Notes under the pieces: model-generated
What the model was told of the DNA's origin: nothing
What the model saw: only the letters and a program-made list of their open reading frames with translations
Database searches by the model: none
DNA from: Pseudoxanthomonas composti
GTDB taxonomy: Bacteria; Pseudomonadota; Gammaproteobacteria; Xanthomonadales; Xanthomonadaceae
Assembly (NCBI RefSeq): GCF_004122095.1
Contig: NZ_SAWZ01000005.1
Span: 310,001 to 374,000 of the forward strand
Length of the DNA stretch: 64,000 nt
Direction of reading: 5' to 3'
Program-made: the position numbers and the translations under genes
Shown: piece after piece, positions 26,150 to 35,319 of the stretch
How the letters are laid out: each line of letters opens with the position of its first letter
How positions within the stretch are numbered: position 1 is the first letter of the stretch

Positions 26150-27616
26150 TCAGGCGCGGCGCTTGTGCTTGGCTTCATCCGAGCGCAGGGCCTGGATGCG
26201 CTCGAAATAGCCCGGCTCGATGCCGGTGATGTACTCGCCGTTGAAGCAGGACGAATCGAAGCGCGTCAGGTGCGGGTTGCCCTCGCGCACCGCGCTCTCC
26301 AGGTCTTCCAGGTCCTGGTACACCAGCCAGTCGCAGCCCAGGAACTCCTGGATTTCCTGCTCGCTGCGGTTGTGCGCCACCAGTTCCTCGGCCGCGGGCA
26401 TGTCGATGCCGTAGATGTTGGGGTAGCGCACCGGCGGCGCGGCGCTGGCCAGGTAGACCTTGCGCGCGCCGGCATCGCGCGCCATCTGCACGATCTGTCG
26501 GCTGGTCGTGCCGCGCACGATGGAATCGTCCACCAGCAGCACCACGCGGTTGCGGAACTCCAGGTGGATCGGGTTGAGCTTGCGGCGCACCGATTTCACC
26601 CGCTCGCCCTGCCCCGGCATGATGAAGGTGCGGCCCACGTAGCGGTTCTTGACGAAGCCCTCGCGGTACTTCACGCCCAGCACGTTGGACATCTCCAGCG
26701 CCGCATCGCGCGAGGTGTCCGGGATCGGGATGATGGTGTCGATGTCGTGGTCCGGGCGCAGGCGCAGGATCTTCTCGCCCAGCTTCATGCCCATGCGCAT
26801 GCGCGCCTTGTGCACGGACACGTTGTCGATCATCGAATCGGGCCGGGCGAAGTAGACGTACTCGAAGATGCACGGGGCATGGTCGGTGCTGGTGGCGCAG
26901 ACCTCGGAGAACAGCTCGCCGCGGGCGGTGATCACCAGCGCCTCGCCCGGGCGCACATCGCGCACGCGCGCAAAGCCCAGGATGTCCAGCACCGAGGACT
27001 CGGAGGCGACGATGTACTCCTCGCCATCCACGTTCTCGCGCTTGCCCAGCACCAGCGGGCGGATGCCATGCGGGTCGCGGAAGGCCACCAGCCCCAGGCC
27101 CAGCACCACGCTGACCACCGCGTAGCCGCCGCGGCAACGGCGGTGCACGCCGGCCACCGCGCGGATCGCCGCTTCCGGGGTCAGCATGCGCTGCGCGTCC
27201 AGTTCGTGGGCGAACACGTTCAGCAGCACCTCGCTGTCCGAGTCGGTGTTGATGTTGCGCAGGTCGGCCTCGAACACCTGCTTGCGCAGGGCCTCGGTGT
27301 TGGTCAGGTTGCCGTTGTGCGCCAGGGCGATGCCGTAGGGCGAATTCACATAGAACGGCTGCGCCTCGTCCATGCCCTCGGACCCTGCGGTCGGATAGCG
27401 GCAATGGGCGATGCCCACCCGCCCCTCCAGCACGGCCATGCGCTTTTCGTCGAACACATCGCGCACCAGGCCGTTGGCCTTCTGCACGCGCAGGCGGGTG
27501 CCGTTGGCCGTGGCGATGCCCGCCGCATCCTGCCCGCGGTGCTGCAGCACGGTCAGGCCGTCATAGAGCTGACCGGCGACGTTCTGGTTTCCGACAATAC
27601 CGACGATGCCACACAT
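26150..27616 (-). CDS. purF: Amidophosphoribosyltransferase
   Basis: A 488-residue enzyme for the first committed step of purine synthesis: PRPP plus glutamine to phosphoribosylamine. The N-terminal nucleophile Cys2 ([10 protein letters not shown]) is exposed after Met removal, and the glutaminase region includes [12 protein letters not shown] and the [13 protein letters not shown] segment. The PRPP-binding loop is [18 protein letters not shown]. Length agrees with the E. coli type. It follows cvpA by 30 bases, as in E. coli. Confidence 0.97.
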   Translation of the reverse strand: MCGIVGIVGNQNVAGQLYDGLTVLQHRGQDAAGIATANGTRLRVQKANGLVRDVFDEKRMAVLEGRVGIAHCRYPTAGSEGMDEAQPFYVNSPYGIALAHNGNLTNTEALRKQVFEADLRNINTDSDSEVLLNVFAHELDAQRMLTPEAAIRAVAGVHRRCRGGYAVVSVVLGLGLVAFRDPHGIRPLVLGKRENVDGEEYIVASESSVLDILGFARVRDVRPGEALVITARGELFSEVCATSTDHAPCIFEYVYFARPDSMIDNVSVHKARMRMGMKLGEKILRLRPDHDIDTIIPIPDTSRDAALEMSNVLGVKYREGFVKNRYVGRTFIMPGQGERVKSVRRKLNPIHLEFRNRVVLLVDDSIVRGTTSRQIVQMARDAGARKVYLASAAPPVRYPNIYGIDMPAAEELVAHNRSEQEIQEFLGCDWLVYQDLEDLESAVREGNPHLTRFDSSCFNGEYITGIEPGYFERIQALRSDEAKHKRRA

Positions 27617-27646
27617 GGGGCGCGTTCTCCGCTGGCTGGGCTGTTG

Positions 27647-28408
27647 CTACTGGGAAGGAGGCCTTGCCTGGCCGTTGCCCTCGACCCGTGCCGGATCGGG
27701 GTGGCCCGGACGCACCTGCGCCGGATCCGCGATCGGGGTGGGCAGTGCCGGATCGGCCTGCGTCCCCTGCGGGGAAAGCGCGCCGTGTTCCCGGACCTGT
27801 TCGAGCGTCTGCGACATCAGTCGCTTCAACCCGTCGCCCTCAAGCCCCGATGCCTTGAGTGTGTCGTTCAGGCGTGCATTATCGCCTGCCAGCGGCAGCT
27901 TGCCCAAGTCCACTTTGCGAATCTGGTCAAGGTTCATGTTCGGCGCCTCCCAGCGCGGCAGCTGGGCGCGCATCCAGCCCGCGCCCGGCTCGATCACCGG
28001 CAGGATCCGCGACTGCTGCCAGGACGCCTCCCGGGTCAGCGGCGTGAAGCTCATCAGCACCACCAGCACCGCCGCCAGGAACCCACCCCGGACCAGCCCC
28101 AGGCCCAGGCCTAGCGCCCGGTCGGCCGCGCCCAGGCGGGTGGCCTGCACCGCGGTGCGCAGGACGTAGCCGATCAGCCCCACCACCACCAGCACCACCA
28201 CGAAGGCCAGGGCGTAGCCGCCCAGGGACTGGGTCATGGTCGGGGCGCGGCCATCGGCCAGCCAGCGGGCGGCGTCGTTGCCGAACTGGAAGGACGCCCA
28301 GCCGGCCAGCAGCCAGGACGCGGTGCCCACCACGATGCCGACGAAGCCGCGCAGCAGGCCCAGCAGGGCCGAGATGCCGATGATCGCGCCCAGCAGCAGG
28401 TCGATCAT
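27647..28408 (-). CDS. cvpA: CvpA-family inner-membrane protein
   Basis: A 253-residue protein with four transmembrane segments in the first 150 residues (MIDLLLGAIIGISALLGLLRGF; ALAFVVVLVVVGLIGYVL; ALGLGLGLVRGGFLAAVLVVL). This is the CvpA family, required for colicin V production and linked to envelope integrity. A hydrophilic C-terminal tail of about 100 residues is longer than in E. coli. A GTG two codons earlier (28414) is an alternative start. Operon neighbours on both sides are as in E. coli. Confidence 0.92.
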   Translation of the reverse strand: MIDLLLGAIIGISALLGLLRGFVGIVVGTASWLLAGWASFQFGNDAARWLADGRAPTMTQSLGGYALAFVVVLVVVGLIGYVLRTAVQATRLGAADRALGLGLGLVRGGFLAAVLVVLMSFTPLTREASWQQSRILPVIEPGAGWMRAQLPRWEAPNMNLDQIRKVDLGKLPLAGDNARLNDTLKASGLEGDGLKRLMSQTLEQVREHGALSPQGTQADPALPTPIADPAQVRPGHPDPARVEGNGQARPPSQ

Positions 28409-28523
28409 GCCCACGCCCCCATGGCCGGGGCGACCGCGCGATGTGGCGATGGCAGCGGAAGCAACATGCGGGCAGGTGCGTCGTAGGCCATCTCATCCCC
28501 TCCCTGGGAACACAGCAGGCATC

Positions 28524-29489
28524 TCAGGGGTGCGGCCGGACCATGCCGTTGATGCCCAGCTTGGCCGCGATCTGCGCCTTCAGCGCGTCGGCCGCGGCGC
28601 GGTCGGCCACCGGGCCGGCCTTGACCCGGATCAGCGTGCCCTTGTCGGTGCGGACCGGCTCGGAAAAGGCGGAGAAGCCCGCGCCGCGCAGCTTGTCGCG
28701 CAGCGCATCGGCCTGGGCCTGCTGGCTGTAGGCGGCCAACTGCACGGCGAATCCGACGCCGCTGGCGGCCGGGGGAGGCGGCGGCTTGGGTGCCTCCACC
28801 GGCTTGGTCGCGGCCGGCGTACTGGCCGGCTTGGGCGCCTGCGCGGTTTCGGTCGGCGCCGGCTTCGGCGCCGGCGGCGGGGTGGCCGGCTTGGCGGCCG
28901 CCGTGGCGGCCGGCGGCGGGGCATCGGCATTGAGCGCGATCACCTGCGCGTTGACGTCGTTGCGGACCTGCACAGCCTTCAGGCGCACGATCTCGGCCTG
29001 GGCCTGGTCGGCATACGGCCCCACGCGCACGCGCCAGGCCGGCTTGCCATTGATCTGGTCCGGCGCGATGAAGCCCGGCAGATTGGCCTGGCGCAGGCGC
29101 TGGACCACCACGTCGGCGTCCTGGGCGCTGGCGTAGGCGCCAAAGCTGACCGCCCAGTTACCACCGGCGGTGGTGGCCGGCAGGGCGGGCTCGCTGGCGG
29201 CCTGGGCCTGCTGCGCCGGCTCGGCCAGGTCGGCCGCATCAGGGTTGCGCTCGGTGGTGGCCGCCGGCATGCCGGTGGCACCGCCCTGCGGCGCCGCGCC
29301 CGGCGGAGCCACCAGCGGCAATTCGCGGGTCTCGTATTCGCCCGAAGCCGGCGCGGCCGGCACGTCGGTAGACACGTTGGACACACCGCTGTCGGGCGCA
29401 GGTCCCTTGATCAGCATCGGCAGGAAGATCACGGCCAGTGCAATCAGCACCACGGCACCGATCAGGCGTTGTTTCAGCTTGGTGTCCAT
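28524..29489 (-). CDS. SPOR-domain membrane protein (DedD-like) with two SPOR repeats
   Basis: A 321-residue protein with one N-terminal membrane anchor (RLIGAVVLIALAVIFLPMLI) and a periplasmic part. Two SPOR domains are separated by a Pro/Ala-rich linker of about 60 residues. The first (NWAVSFGAYASAQDADVVVQ ... WRVRVGPYADQAQAE) and second (GFAVQLAAYSQQAQADALRD ... LIRVKAGPVADRAAAD) both show the repeat pattern that binds glycan strands stripped of stem peptides at the division septum. E. coli DedD, encoded at the same place between folC and cvpA, has only one SPOR domain. Confidence 0.9.
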   Translation of the reverse strand: MDTKLKQRLIGAVVLIALAVIFLPMLIKGPAPDSGVSNVSTDVPAAPASGEYETRELPLVAPPGAAPQGGATGMPAATTERNPDAADLAEPAQQAQAASEPALPATTAGGNWAVSFGAYASAQDADVVVQRLRQANLPGFIAPDQINGKPAWRVRVGPYADQAQAEIVRLKAVQVRNDVNAQVIALNADAPPPAATAAAKPATPPPAPKPAPTETAQAPKPASTPAATKPVEAPKPPPPPAASGVGFAVQLAAYSQQAQADALRDKLRGAGFSAFSEPVRTDKGTLIRVKAGPVADRAAADALKAQIAAKLGINGMVRPHP

Positions 29490-29550
29490 CAAGACCAGCG
29501 GCAGCGGGAGAACGCCGCACAGTATAAAGGCCCGTCCCCGGACCGCCGCC

Positions 29551-30828
29551 CTACTTGTGTGAATGCAGGGCGGCCAGCGCCTGACCCACGGTATGGAACG
29601 AGCCGAACACCAGCACCCGGCCGGCCGGGCCGGCCTGCGCCACCGCCGCCTCCACGGCCTGGGCCACGGTTTCGTGCAGCACCGCACGGCCCTGCAGCGT
29701 TGGCGCTCGCTGCAAGAGCTGCTCGGCCGACAGGCTGCGCGGGCCGGCGTCGTCGATCCCGGCCAGTTGCCAGCGGGCGATGTGCGGCGCCAGCGCCTGC
29801 ACCACCTCCTCCACCGCCTTGTCCGCCAGCGCGGCGAACACCGCCACCGTTGGTCCCTGCACCGGGTGGGCCTGCAGCCAGTCGGCCAGGGCACGCGCGG
29901 CCTGCGGGTTGTGGCCCACGTCCAGACGGATCTCCACGCCGTCGCGCTCCAGGCGCTGCAGGCGGCCGGGCACCGTGGCCTGCGCCACCCCGCTGGCGAA
30001 CACCGCCGGGGCCAGCGCTTCGCCACCGTCCAGCGCGCGCACCGCCGCGATCGCCGTGGCCGCGTTGGCCCGCTGCACCGGCGCGTCCAGCGGCAGCGCC
30101 GGCAGTTCCAGCTCGTAGCCGACTTCGCGCCAGCGCCAGCGGCCGTCCTCCAGGGGCTCATGGAAGAAATCGTTGCCGCCCTGGATGACCGCCGCGGCGA
30201 TGGCGTAGGCATGGCGCAGCACGGTGCCGGGAATGCTCACCTCGCCCAGCACCAGCGGCTTCCAGGCACGGGCAATGCCGGCCTTCTCGCGACCGATGCT
30301 GTCGCGGTCCGGGCCCAGCCACTCGGTGTGGTCCACATCCACGGTGGTGATTACCGCCACGTCCGGATCGACCACGTTGACTGCATCCAGGCGCCCGCCC
30401 AGCCCCACTTCCAGGATCGCCAGGTCCAGCGCGCTACGCTGGAACAGCCACAGCGCCGCCAGCGTGCCGTACTCGAAGTAGGTCAGCGCGATCTCGCCGC
30501 GCGCGGCTTCCACCGCTTCGAAAGCCTCCACCAGCGCGGCGTCATCGGCCTGCGCGCCGTCGATGCGCACGCGCTCGTTGTAGCGCAGCAGGTGCGGCGA
30601 GGTGTAGGCGCCCACTTTCCAGCCCGCAGCTCGGCCGATGGCCTCGATGAAGGCCACGGTCGAGCCCTTGCCGTTGGTGCCGCCCACCGTGATCACCCGC
30701 GCGGCCGGGCGCTGCAGCCCTAGTCGCCCCGCCACCGCGCGCACGCGGTCCAGGCCCATGGCAATGGCCTGGGGGTGCTGGGCCTGGATATGGGACAGCC
30801 AATCGGCAAGGGCGCGGGGTGTGGACAC
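29551..30828 (-). CDS. folC: Bifunctional dihydrofolate/folylpolyglutamate synthase
   Basis: A Mur-ligase-family enzyme that adds glutamate to dihydropteroate and tetrahydrofolate. ATP loop: [17 protein letters not shown]. Other markers are [41 protein letters not shown] and [16 protein letters not shown]. Start choice is uncertain: GTG at 30828 gives 425 residues starting [14 protein letters not shown], like relatives; GTG at 30870 would add 14 residues. Neither has a strong ribosome site. It leads the folC-SPOR-cvpA-purF operon and diverges from tdh. Confidence 0.94.
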   Translation of the reverse strand: MSTPRALADWLSHIQAQHPQAIAMGLDRVRAVAGRLGLQRPAARVITVGGTNGKGSTVAFIEAIGRAAGWKVGAYTSPHLLRYNERVRIDGAQADDAALVEAFEAVEAARGEIALTYFEYGTLAALWLFQRSALDLAILEVGLGGRLDAVNVVDPDVAVITTVDVDHTEWLGPDRDSIGREKAGIARAWKPLVLGEVSIPGTVLRHAYAIAAAVIQGGNDFFHEPLEDGRWRWREVGYELELPALPLDAPVQRANAATAIAAVRALDGGEALAPAVFASGVAQATVPGRLQRLERDGVEIRLDVGHNPQAARALADWLQAHPVQGPTVAVFAALADKAVEEVVQALAPHIARWQLAGIDDAGPRSLSAEQLLQRAPTLQGRAVLHETVAQAVEAAVAQAGPAGRVLVFGSFHTVGQALAALHSHK

Positions 30829-30999
30829 GGCACGGCACGGCGGAAACTGGGCGGATATTGTGACCGCCACGCCGCCCAGGCGCGACGGCCGGCCTGGCCT
30901 GCTGCATCGCGCAAGCGATCACAGGTGAAACGATTCAAGCCCGCCCCTCTATACTTCGCCTCCTCTACGGTTGGGGTTCTTCGCACCATGGCGGACACG

Positions 31000-32022
31000 A
31001 TGAAGGCGCTGGTCAAGCGCGAAGCGGGCAAGGGCATCTGGATGGAACAGGTGGCCAAGCCCACCCCCGGCCCCAACGAGGTGCTGGTCAAGCTGGAGAA
31101 GACCGCGATCTGCGGCACCGACCTGCACATTTACCTGTGGGACGAGTGGAGCCAGCGCACCATCACCCCTGGCCTGACCATCGGCCATGAGTTCGTCGGC
31201 CGCATCGCCGAGCTGGGCTCGGCGGTGACCGGCTACGAGATCGGCCAGCGCGTCTCGGCCGAGGGCCACATCGTCTGCGGCCACTGCCGTAACTGCCGTG
31301 GCGGCCGCCCGCACCTGTGCCCCAACACGGTGGGCATCGGCGTGAACCGCAACGGCGCCTTCGCCGAATACATGGTGATGCCGGCCAGCAACCTGTGGCC
31401 GATCCCGGACCAGATCCCGTCCGAACTGGCCGCCTTCTTCGACCCCTACGGCAACGCCGCGCACTGCGCGCTGGAGTTCGACGTGATCGGCGAGGACGTG
31501 CTGATCACCGGCGCCGGCCCCATCGGCATCATCGCCGCGGGCATCTGCAAGCACATCGGTGCGCGCAACGTGGTGGTCACCGACGTCAACGACTTCCGCC
31601 TGAAGCTGGCCGCCGACATGGGCGCCACCCGCGTGGTCAACGTGGCCAACACCTCGCTCAAGGACGTGATGGCCGACCTGCACATGGAAGGCTTCGACGT
31701 GGGTCTGGAGATGAGCGGCAACCCGCGCGCCTTCAACGACATGCTGGAATGCATGTACCACGGCGGCAAGATCGCCATGCTCGGCATCATGCCCAAGGGC
31801 GCCGGCTGCGACTGGGACAAGATCATCTTCAAGGGCCTGACCGTGCAGGGCATCTACGGCCGCAAGATGTACGAGACCTGGTACAAGATGACCCAACTGG
31901 TGCTGAGCGGTTTCCCGCTGGGCAAGGTGCTGACCCACCAGTTGCCCATCGACGACTTCCAGAAGGGCTTCGACCTGATGGAAGAAGGCAAGGCCGGCAA
32001 GGTCGTGCTGAGCTGGAACTGA
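31000..32022 (+). CDS. tdh: L-threonine 3-dehydrogenase
   Basis: A 340-residue zinc-dependent medium-chain dehydrogenase that oxidises threonine to 2-amino-3-ketobutyrate with NAD. Catalytic zinc ligands begin with Cys in [19 protein letters not shown], and the structural zinc cysteines are in [16 protein letters not shown]. The nucleotide motif is [15 protein letters not shown]. The C-terminal [14 protein letters not shown] is diagnostic for Tdh. ATG 31000 (MKALVKRE) matches E. coli; an in-frame ATG at 30988 would add four residues. It is followed after one base by a heptamer palindrome and then kbl. Confidence 0.97.
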   Translation: MKALVKREAGKGIWMEQVAKPTPGPNEVLVKLEKTAICGTDLHIYLWDEWSQRTITPGLTIGHEFVGRIAELGSAVTGYEIGQRVSAEGHIVCGHCRNCRGGRPHLCPNTVGIGVNRNGAFAEYMVMPASNLWPIPDQIPSELAAFFDPYGNAAHCALEFDVIGEDVLITGAGPIGIIAAGICKHIGARNVVVTDVNDFRLKLAADMGATRVVNVANTSLKDVMADLHMEGFDVGLEMSGNPRAFNDMLECMYHGGKIAMLGIMPKGAGCDWDKIIFKGLTVQGIYGRKMYETWYKMTQLVLSGFPLGKVLTHQLPIDDFQKGFDLMEEGKAGKVVLSWN

Positions 32023-32201
32023 TGGGGCGAGGAGTGAATGGGAAAGGCGAGGAGTGAGGAGTGAGTAAATGCGGGATCGCCGCTTCGATCCGACCCGCCC
32101 ACTCAACGGCCACCTCAACCTCGCTCCCGTCTTTCCTCACTTCGCTCCACCCGCTCCTCGCCTTTACTCACTCCTCACTCCTCTTCGCTCACTCCTCGCC
32201 C
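32023..32201. repeat. Heptamer palindrome, class GAGGAGT, filling the tdh-kbl gap
   Basis: GGGGCGAGGAGTGA at 32024 begins an arm of 7-base units that ends at 32069. Its complement runs from 32163 to the base before the kbl ATG (CTCCTCGCCC). The inner 21 bases at 32049-32069 and 32163-32183 pair perfectly, with a 93-base spacer that has further CTCC-rich heptamer fragments. It occupies the entire space between the two genes. Confidence 0.85.
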
Positions 32202-33398
32202 ATGTCCCTGACCCAGCGCTACGCCGAGACCCTCGACGAAATCCGCGATGCCGGGCTGTTCAAGTCCGAACGCATCATCACCAGCCCGCAGTCGGCGCAG
32301 ATCACCCTGGCCGATGGCCGCACGGTGCTGAACTTCTGCGCCAACAACTACCTGGGGCTGGCCGATCACCCGGACATCATCGCCGCGGCCAAGGACGCGC
32401 TGGACACGCACGGCTTCGGCATGGCCTCGGTGCGCTTCATCTGCGGCACCCAGGACCTGCACAAGCAGCTGGAAGCGCAGATCGCGCGCTTCTTCGGCAC
32501 CGAGGACACCATCCTCTACGCTGCCTGCTTCGACGCCAACGGCGGCCTGTTCGAGCCGCTGCTGGGCGAGGACGATGCGATCATCTCCGATGCGCTCAAC
32601 CACGCCTCCATCATCGATGGCGTGCGCCTGTGCAAGGCCAAGCGCTTCCGCTACGCCAACTGCGACATGGCCGACCTGGAGGCGCAGCTGCAGGCCGCCG
32701 ATGCGGCCGGCTGCAAGACCAAGCTGATCACCACCGACGGCGTGTTCTCGATGGACGGGTTCATCGCCCCGCTGGATGAGATCACCGCACTGGCCGAGAA
32801 ATACGGCGCCCTGGTGCACATCGACGAGTGCCACGCCACCGGCTTCCTCGGCAAGACCGGCCGCGGCTCGGCCGAGGTCAAGGGCGTGCTGGAGAAGATC
32901 GACATCATCACCGGCACCCTGGGCAAGGCCATGGGCGGCGCGCTGGGCGGCTTTACCACGGCGAAGAAGGAAGTCATCGAGCTGCTGCGCCAGCGCTCGC
33001 GCCCCTACCTGTTCTCCAACTCGCTGCCGCCGCATGTGGTGGCCGCCGGCATCAAGGCCTTCGAGATGCTCGAGGCGGCCGGCGAACTGCGCGAACAGCT
33101 GGTGGAGAACACCCGTTATTTTCGTGAGCGCATGACCGCGGCCGGCTTCGACATAAAGCCCGGCGTGCATCCGATCAGCCCGGTGATGCTGTACGACGCG
33201 CCGCTGGCGCAGCGATTCGCCGAGCGGCTGCTGGAGGAAGGCATCTACGCCATCGGCTTCTTCTTCCCCGTGGTGCCCAAGGGCCAGGCGCGCATCCGCA
33301 CGCAGCTGAGCGCGGCGCACACGCGCGAACACCTGGATCGCGCCATCGACGCCTTCACCCGCATCGGCCACGAACTCGGCGTGCTCAAGCGCGACTGA
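32202..33398 (+). CDS. kbl: 2-Amino-3-ketobutyrate coenzyme A ligase (glycine C-acetyltransferase)
   Basis: A 398-residue PLP enzyme that splits 2-amino-3-ketobutyrate with CoA into glycine and acetyl-CoA, completing threonine breakdown after Tdh. The PLP lysine is in [15 protein letters not shown]. Other markers are [40 protein letters not shown] and [13 protein letters not shown]. The start ATG at 32202 is immediately preceded by the repeat (CTCCTCGCCC), so there is no purine-rich ribosome site where one is expected. The stop overlaps the HNH gene start (TGATG). Confidence 0.96.
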   Translation: MSLTQRYAETLDEIRDAGLFKSERIITSPQSAQITLADGRTVLNFCANNYLGLADHPDIIAAAKDALDTHGFGMASVRFICGTQDLHKQLEAQIARFFGTEDTILYAACFDANGGLFEPLLGEDDAIISDALNHASIIDGVRLCKAKRFRYANCDMADLEAQLQAADAAGCKTKLITTDGVFSMDGFIAPLDEITALAEKYGALVHIDECHATGFLGKTGRGSAEVKGVLEKIDIITGTLGKAMGGALGGFTTAKKEVIELLRQRSRPYLFSNSLPPHVVAAGIKAFEMLEAAGELREQLVENTRYFRERMTAAGFDIKPGVHPISPVMLYDAPLAQRFAERLLEEGIYAIGFFFPVVPKGQARIRTQLSAAHTREHLDRAIDAFTRIGHELGVLKRD

Positions 33399-33796
33399 TG
33401 CGCAGCGCACTGCGCCGCAGGCTGCTGCTGGCGGCGCAGACCGACGCGCTGGCGCAGTTCGATGGTCAGCGCTGGCGCACGCGCTGCCTGCATTGCAGGG
33501 CGCATCTGGAGCTCAGTGCTCAGGGCGATGCCTTGGGCGTGACCTCGCTGGAACATGTCGTGCCCAGCGCCTGGTTCGGGCGACCCGCCGCACGGGCGCT
33601 GACCTCGCAGGTGGGGGACCAGGACGATGACGCCCGCAACCTCGCCCTGGCCTGCGCCAGCTGCAATCACGCCAAGGGCCGGCGCCAGGATGCGCGCGGG
33701 CCTGCCGATCCGCGCGCCTTCGAGATCGTCAGCCGTCTGCTGGCCACGCGCCTGGCGCGCTGGCGGGCGCTACCGGAGGCTGAGCGAGCGCGCTGA
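33398..33796 (+). CDS. HNH endonuclease-domain protein
   Basis: A 132-residue small nuclease-like protein. The zinc/ββα-metal pattern is CLHCRAHLE, then SLEHVVPSAWFG (the catalytic H in the DH/EH position) and NLALACASCNHAKGRRQDARG, all expected for HNH. Such stand-alone proteins are common and of unknown target. The ATG overlaps the kbl stop by one base. Its 3' end overlaps the 3' end of the pseudouridine synthase gene on the opposite strand by 68 bases. Confidence 0.86.
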   Translation: MRSALRRRLLLAAQTDALAQFDGQRWRTRCLHCRAHLELSAQGDALGVTSLEHVVPSAWFGRPAARALTSQVGDQDDDARNLALACASCNHAKGRRQDARGPADPRAFEIVSRLLATRLARWRALPEAERAR

Positions 33797-34574
33797 GCTC
33801 GCCGGCCTCGAGCAGGCGCCACTGCCCCTTCGGCAGCGCCCCCAGGTGCAGCGCGCCGATGGCCACGCGCACCAGGCGCAGCACGCCGATGTCGAAGGCC
33901 TCGAGCAGGCGGCGGATATGCCGGTTGCGGCCTTCATCCAGTACCACTTCGATCCAGCTGTTGCGTTGCCCGCTGCGCAGCAGCCGCACCGACACCGCGC
34001 GCAGCACCGCTTCATCCACACGGGCGCCTGCCTGCAGCTGTTGCAGCAGCGCCGGGTCGGGCACGGCGTCGATCTGCACGTGGTAGGTCTTGAGCACCCC
34101 GCCCTGCGCATCGGTGATGCCCGCGGCCCATTGCGGATCGTTGCTGAAGAGCAGCAGCCCTTCGCTGGCCTTGTCCAGGCGCCCGACCGGCGCCAGCCAG
34201 GGCAGGCCGGTCTCGCGCAGGCAGCTGTAGACGGTGTCTCGCCCCTGTTCGTCGCGCGCGGTGGTCACCAGGCCCCGCGGCTTGTTCAACATCAGGTAGT
34301 GGCGGTGCGGCGCGTCCAAGGCCTGCCCATCCACGCTCACCACCTGGCGCCCGGCCACCACCGGAAACTCCGGGTCGCGCACCACGCGCCCGTCCACCTG
34401 CACCCGTCCCTCGCGGACCCAGGCGGCCGCCTCGGTGCGCGAGCACAGGCCATGCTTGGAAAGCACCCGCGCCACCCCATGCCGCGGCGCCTGCACGCCC
34501 GCGGCCGCCGTGGCGCCGACAGCAGAAGGCCGCCGTCCTTGCGGACGACGGCCCTGGGGCTTGCGCGTGGTCAT
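33729..34574 (-). CDS. RsuA/RluB-family pseudouridine synthase
   Basis: A 281-residue RNA-modifying enzyme. After a basic N-terminal tail comes an S4 domain (HGVARVLSKHGLCSRTEAAAWV ... RVQVDGRVV) and then the catalytic domain, with YLMLNKPRGLVTT, the catalytic aspartate in VGRLDKASEGLLLFSND, and the closing NRHIRRLLEAFDIGVLRLVR. This order identifies the RsuA/RluB/RluE/RluF group; which rRNA position it modifies cannot be decided here. The frame continues 5' to 34688 but the ATG at 34574 fits. The C-terminal 22 codons overlap the HNH gene on the other strand. Confidence 0.9.
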   Translation of the reverse strand: MTTRKPQGRRPQGRRPSAVGATAAAGVQAPRHGVARVLSKHGLCSRTEAAAWVREGRVQVDGRVVRDPEFPVVAGRQVVSVDGQALDAPHRHYLMLNKPRGLVTTARDEQGRDTVYSCLRETGLPWLAPVGRLDKASEGLLLFSNDPQWAAGITDAQGGVLKTYHVQIDAVPDPALLQQLQAGARVDEAVLRAVSVRLLRSGQRNSWIEVVLDEGRNRHIRRLLEAFDIGVLRLVRVAIGALHLGALPKGQWRLLEAGELSALAQPPVAPASAPGAWPADG

Positions 34575-34593
34575 GCGGACCGCAGCGTCAGCA

Positions 34594-35079
34594 TCAGTCC
34601 TTCTTTTCCGGCTGTGCGGCCGGCGCGGCCTCGGGCGCTGCTGCGGCGGCGGGCTTGACCACGTTGCCCTTGGCCACGCGCACGCCACGGGACTTCATCC
34701 AGGCATCGAACTCCTCGGCCGTCATGCGCTTGCCGTTCTGGTTCATGTCAAAGCGCCACGGACCGTTGTCGAATTGGGTCTTGGGCTTGTAGCCCGCATC
34801 GGCAGTTGCCGCCGCGGCGGGTGCGGCCATCGCGACATTGCAACCCTCCAGCTTCAGCCGCTGCAACACGCGATCCACGGATTGCGATTCGTCGGCCGGC
34901 TGCGCCAGCACGCCGCTGGGTGCGCCCAGCTGGGTGGTGTTGGCGAACAGCTCGGGCGCCACCGGCTGCAGGATCGTGGTGCGGGCCGGCGTCGGCTGCG
35001 GGGACAGGGCATTGCAGGTGTCGGCGTAGGCGGCGGGCGCCATCAGGAAAAGCGAAGCAGCGAAAAGCGCGACACGCAT
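34594..35079 (-). CDS. Secreted protein of unknown function
   Basis: A 161-residue protein with a signal peptide (RVALFAASLFLMAPAAYA). Two cysteines (TCNALS and EGCNVAM) may form a disulfide. The C-terminal third contains WRFDMNQNGKRMTAEEFDAW and RGVRVAKG, a segment I recall from several xanthomonad periplasmic proteins, followed by an Ala/Pro/Glu tail (PAAAAAPEAAPAAQPEKKD). No enzymatic motif is seen. Its stop lies 19 bases before the pseudouridine synthase start, on the same strand. Confidence 0.72.
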   Translation of the reverse strand: MRVALFAASLFLMAPAAYADTCNALSPQPTPARTTILQPVAPELFANTTQLGAPSGVLAQPADESQSVDRVLQRLKLEGCNVAMAAPAAAATADAGYKPKTQFDNGPWRFDMNQNGKRMTAEEFDAWMKSRGVRVAKGNVVKPAAAAAPEAAPAAQPEKKD

Positions 35080-35250
35080 GTCGATTGATCCGGGCAGGTG
35101 GTGCCCGGAAGTGTAAGAAACCCGGGCCTCGGCGATCAACCACTGCTGCATGTTTTTTATGCAAATCCCTGAAATAAAAGGATGAATACGCTGCGCTCGC
35201 ATCGCTGTGCGCAGCAGCTCGCGCCGGGCCCGATCAAACGAACGCACAAA

Positions 35251-35280
35251 AGAAAAGCCTGGCTTGCGCCAGGCTTTTCC
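35251..35280 (-). terminator. Rho-independent terminator for ompA-like gene
   Basis: Stem AAAAGCCTGGC/GCCAGGCTTTT with loop TTGC at 35253-35278. Read on the minus strand, it ends in CTTTTC and TTTTGTG 40 bases after the OmpA stop codon. It could also stop transcripts from the other direction. Confidence 0.9.
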
Positions 35281-35319
35281 ATATCACAGCTGGGCCGGTG
35301 TGCTGGCCCGTCCGGAACC

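Noticed and set aside
26165-28114. A 649-residue plus-strand frame, rich in His, Val and Gly
   Set aside because: It is the reverse of purF and cvpA; the opposite strand has all catalytic motifs in frame.
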